Shown here in pieces: positions 6,631 through 6,818 of a stretch of 6,818 nucleotides of DNA; positions within the stretch are counted from its first letter, which is position 1; each line of letters begins with the position of its first letter. A program made the position numbers and the translations under genes. Under the pieces are notes generated by a model, which did no database searches, was not told the origin of the DNA, and saw nothing but the letters and a program-made list of their open reading frames with translations. Origin of the DNA: an uncultured Sphingomonas sp. (GTDB taxonomy: Bacteria > Pseudomonadota > Alphaproteobacteria > Sphingomonadales > Sphingomonadaceae); the NCBI GenBank assembly GCA_946482655.1, contig CAMLSA010000136.1, positions 1 to 6,818 on the forward strand. Reading direction: 5' to 3'.

Positions 6631-6648
6631 GCCCGATCATACCGGGCA
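6630..6648. promoter_or_regulatory. Hairpin at the IS transposase start codon
   Basis: On the minus strand TGCCCG (6648..6643) and CGGGCA (6635..6630) are perfect arms around GTATGAT. The second arm ends with the A of the start codon, so a folded transcript would hide the ribosome-binding region. Such structures are known in insertion sequences to limit transposase translation, especially from read-through transcripts. That role is inferred here. Confidence 0.5.
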
Positions 6649-6675
6649 CGCAACCATACGGGAATCCGCTATCGA

Positions 6676-6706
6676 GTTTTCGGACGGTCTGAGGTGTTTT
6701 CCGACA
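6676..6706 (-). repeat. Right end repeat of the IS (two-part)
   Basis: On the minus strand TGTCGGAAAAC (6706..6696) is followed 20 bp later by CGTCCGAAAAC (6686..6676). The inner unit with its flank (6676..6692) mirrors the left IS end. The outer unit belongs to the 14-bp motif that is also found inverted at 3762..3775. Confidence 0.6.
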
Positions 6707-6709
6707 CCT
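6692..6709. repeat. Perfect 6-6-6 palindrome next to the IS right end
   Basis: AGGTGT (6692..6697) and ACACCT (6704..6709) are perfect inverted arms around TTTCCG. It may be part of the IS end, or an older hairpin beside which the IS inserted; the sequence does not decide. Confidence 0.5.
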
Positions 6710-6726
6710 GAGCGGGGCTGTCGGCG

Positions 6727-6764
6727 CTTAGCGTATATCTGGGTCCGTTCTATGTACTGACCCC
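6727..6764 (-). repeat. Right terminal inverted repeat of the Tn3-family transposon
   Basis: This 38-bp repeat matches the left end at 37 of 38 positions and ends in CCCC next to the GATAC duplication. On the minus strand it also supplies a TAG (6752..6750) that terminates the interrupted aldehyde dehydrogenase frame five codons into the transposon. Confidence 0.95.
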
Positions 6765-6818
6765 GATACGGCGAGCATATTTGCGCGCCTTTGCGACGTT
6801 CGCCGTCCAGATCGCTCC
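6750..6818 (-). pseudogene. Aldehyde dehydrogenase, upstream fragment truncated by the transposon
   Basis: Read on the minus strand from 6818, the host part (to 6765) gives 18 codons, starting GAIWTANVAKARKYARRI. This fits the aldehyde dehydrogenase segment with G-A-WT followed by an alpha helix ending in A--I and then the G-VFIN strand. The frame continues into the transposon repeat for GGV/ST-type codons and stops at TAG (6752..6750). The N-terminal part of the gene lies beyond the window. The product would lack the C-terminal part of the catalytic and oligomerisation regions and is probably inactive. Joined to 48..1 it reads through without a shift. Confidence 0.8.
6765..6769. repeat. Target site duplication, right copy (GATAC)
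   Basis: This is identical to 49..53 and directly abuts the right terminal repeat, completing the 5-bp duplication. Confidence 0.93.

Larger units (their letters stand above)
5012..6708. mobile_element. IS1182-family insertion sequence nested in the transposon (ends approximate)
   Basis: The element carries one DDE transposase gene (5194..6630). Its best terminal repeats are 5027..5043 and 6676..6692, which are inverted and match at 16 of 17 positions (core CCGTCCGAAAAC). Weaker similarity continues outward to TGTCCGA (5012) and TCCGACA (to 6706). This gives an element of about 1.66 to 1.70 kb, within the family's usual size. I find no clear target duplication, so the outer limits are uncertain by about 20 bp on each side. 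It lies between the regulator and the transposon's right end, pointing towards the regulator. No internal stop or frameshift is seen. Confidence 0.75.
54..6764. mobile_element. Complete Tn3-family transposon with VOC/regulator cargo and a nested IS
   Basis: This 6711-bp unit is bounded by 38-bp inverted repeats that begin GGGGTC and end TAAG, as is usual for the family. They differ at one position only, and the unit is flanked by a GATAC duplication. Inside, in order, are tnpA, tnpR, the res region, a divergent VOC/regulator pair and an IS1182-family element. The tnpR-tnpA pair is co-oriented and reads towards the left end, with res upstream of tnpR and the cargo between res and the right repeat. 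No heavy-metal or classical antibiotic resistance gene is present. It interrupts an aldehyde dehydrogenase gene. I cannot assign a transposon number from the sequence alone. Confidence 0.95.

Noticed and set aside
1..6818. tRNA, rRNA, CRISPR array, integron attachment site or toxin-antitoxin pair
   Set aside because: I looked for cloverleaf-like sequences, regular repeat-spacer patterns, attC-like sites and small paired genes and saw none that could be supported.

Overview
The window holds one complete Tn3-family transposon (54..6764) with about 50 bp of host DNA on each side. It has 38-bp terminal inverted repeats that match at 37 of 38 positions. Both ends are flanked by the same 5-bp sequence, GATAC, which is the target duplication expected of this family. 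Removing the transposon and one GATAC rejoins a minus-strand reading frame that reads like the C-terminal catalytic part of an NAD(P)-dependent aldehyde dehydrogenase, so the transposon has broken that gene. High GC, codon use and the gene types suggest a proteobacterium, possibly an alphaproteobacterium such as a sphingomonad. That placement is an inference without a taxonomic marker.

Layout: left host fragment (1..53); left terminal repeat (54..91); tnpA (87..3065, minus) and tnpR (3070..3654, minus) as a tightly coupled tnpR-tnpA unit; a resolution (res) region upstream of tnpR (about 3655..3780); a cargo module of two divergent genes, a small VOC-fold protein (3821..4189, minus) and a YafY-type HTH/WYL regulator (4267..4956, plus); an IS1182-family insertion sequence whose transposase is 5194..6630 (minus); right terminal repeat (6727..6764); right host fragment (6765..6818).

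Transposase, resolvase, res and both ends all look intact, so the element may still be mobile. The cargo looks like a self-contained ligand-response unit. A perfect 7-5-7 inverted repeat (4237..4255) lies between the divergent genes, next to the regulator's start, and is a good operator candidate. The VOC protein resembles small drug-binding or drug-modifying VOC proteins (phenazine-resistance EhpR-like), and it lacks the usual metal ligands. The substrate cannot be read from the sequence.

A short motif related to GTCCGAAAAC recurs at the left edge of the cargo, at both IS ends, and once more just inside the right transposon end. This suggests that the IS, or a relative of it, helped to build the cargo region. 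I see no tRNA, rRNA, CRISPR array or integron recombination site.
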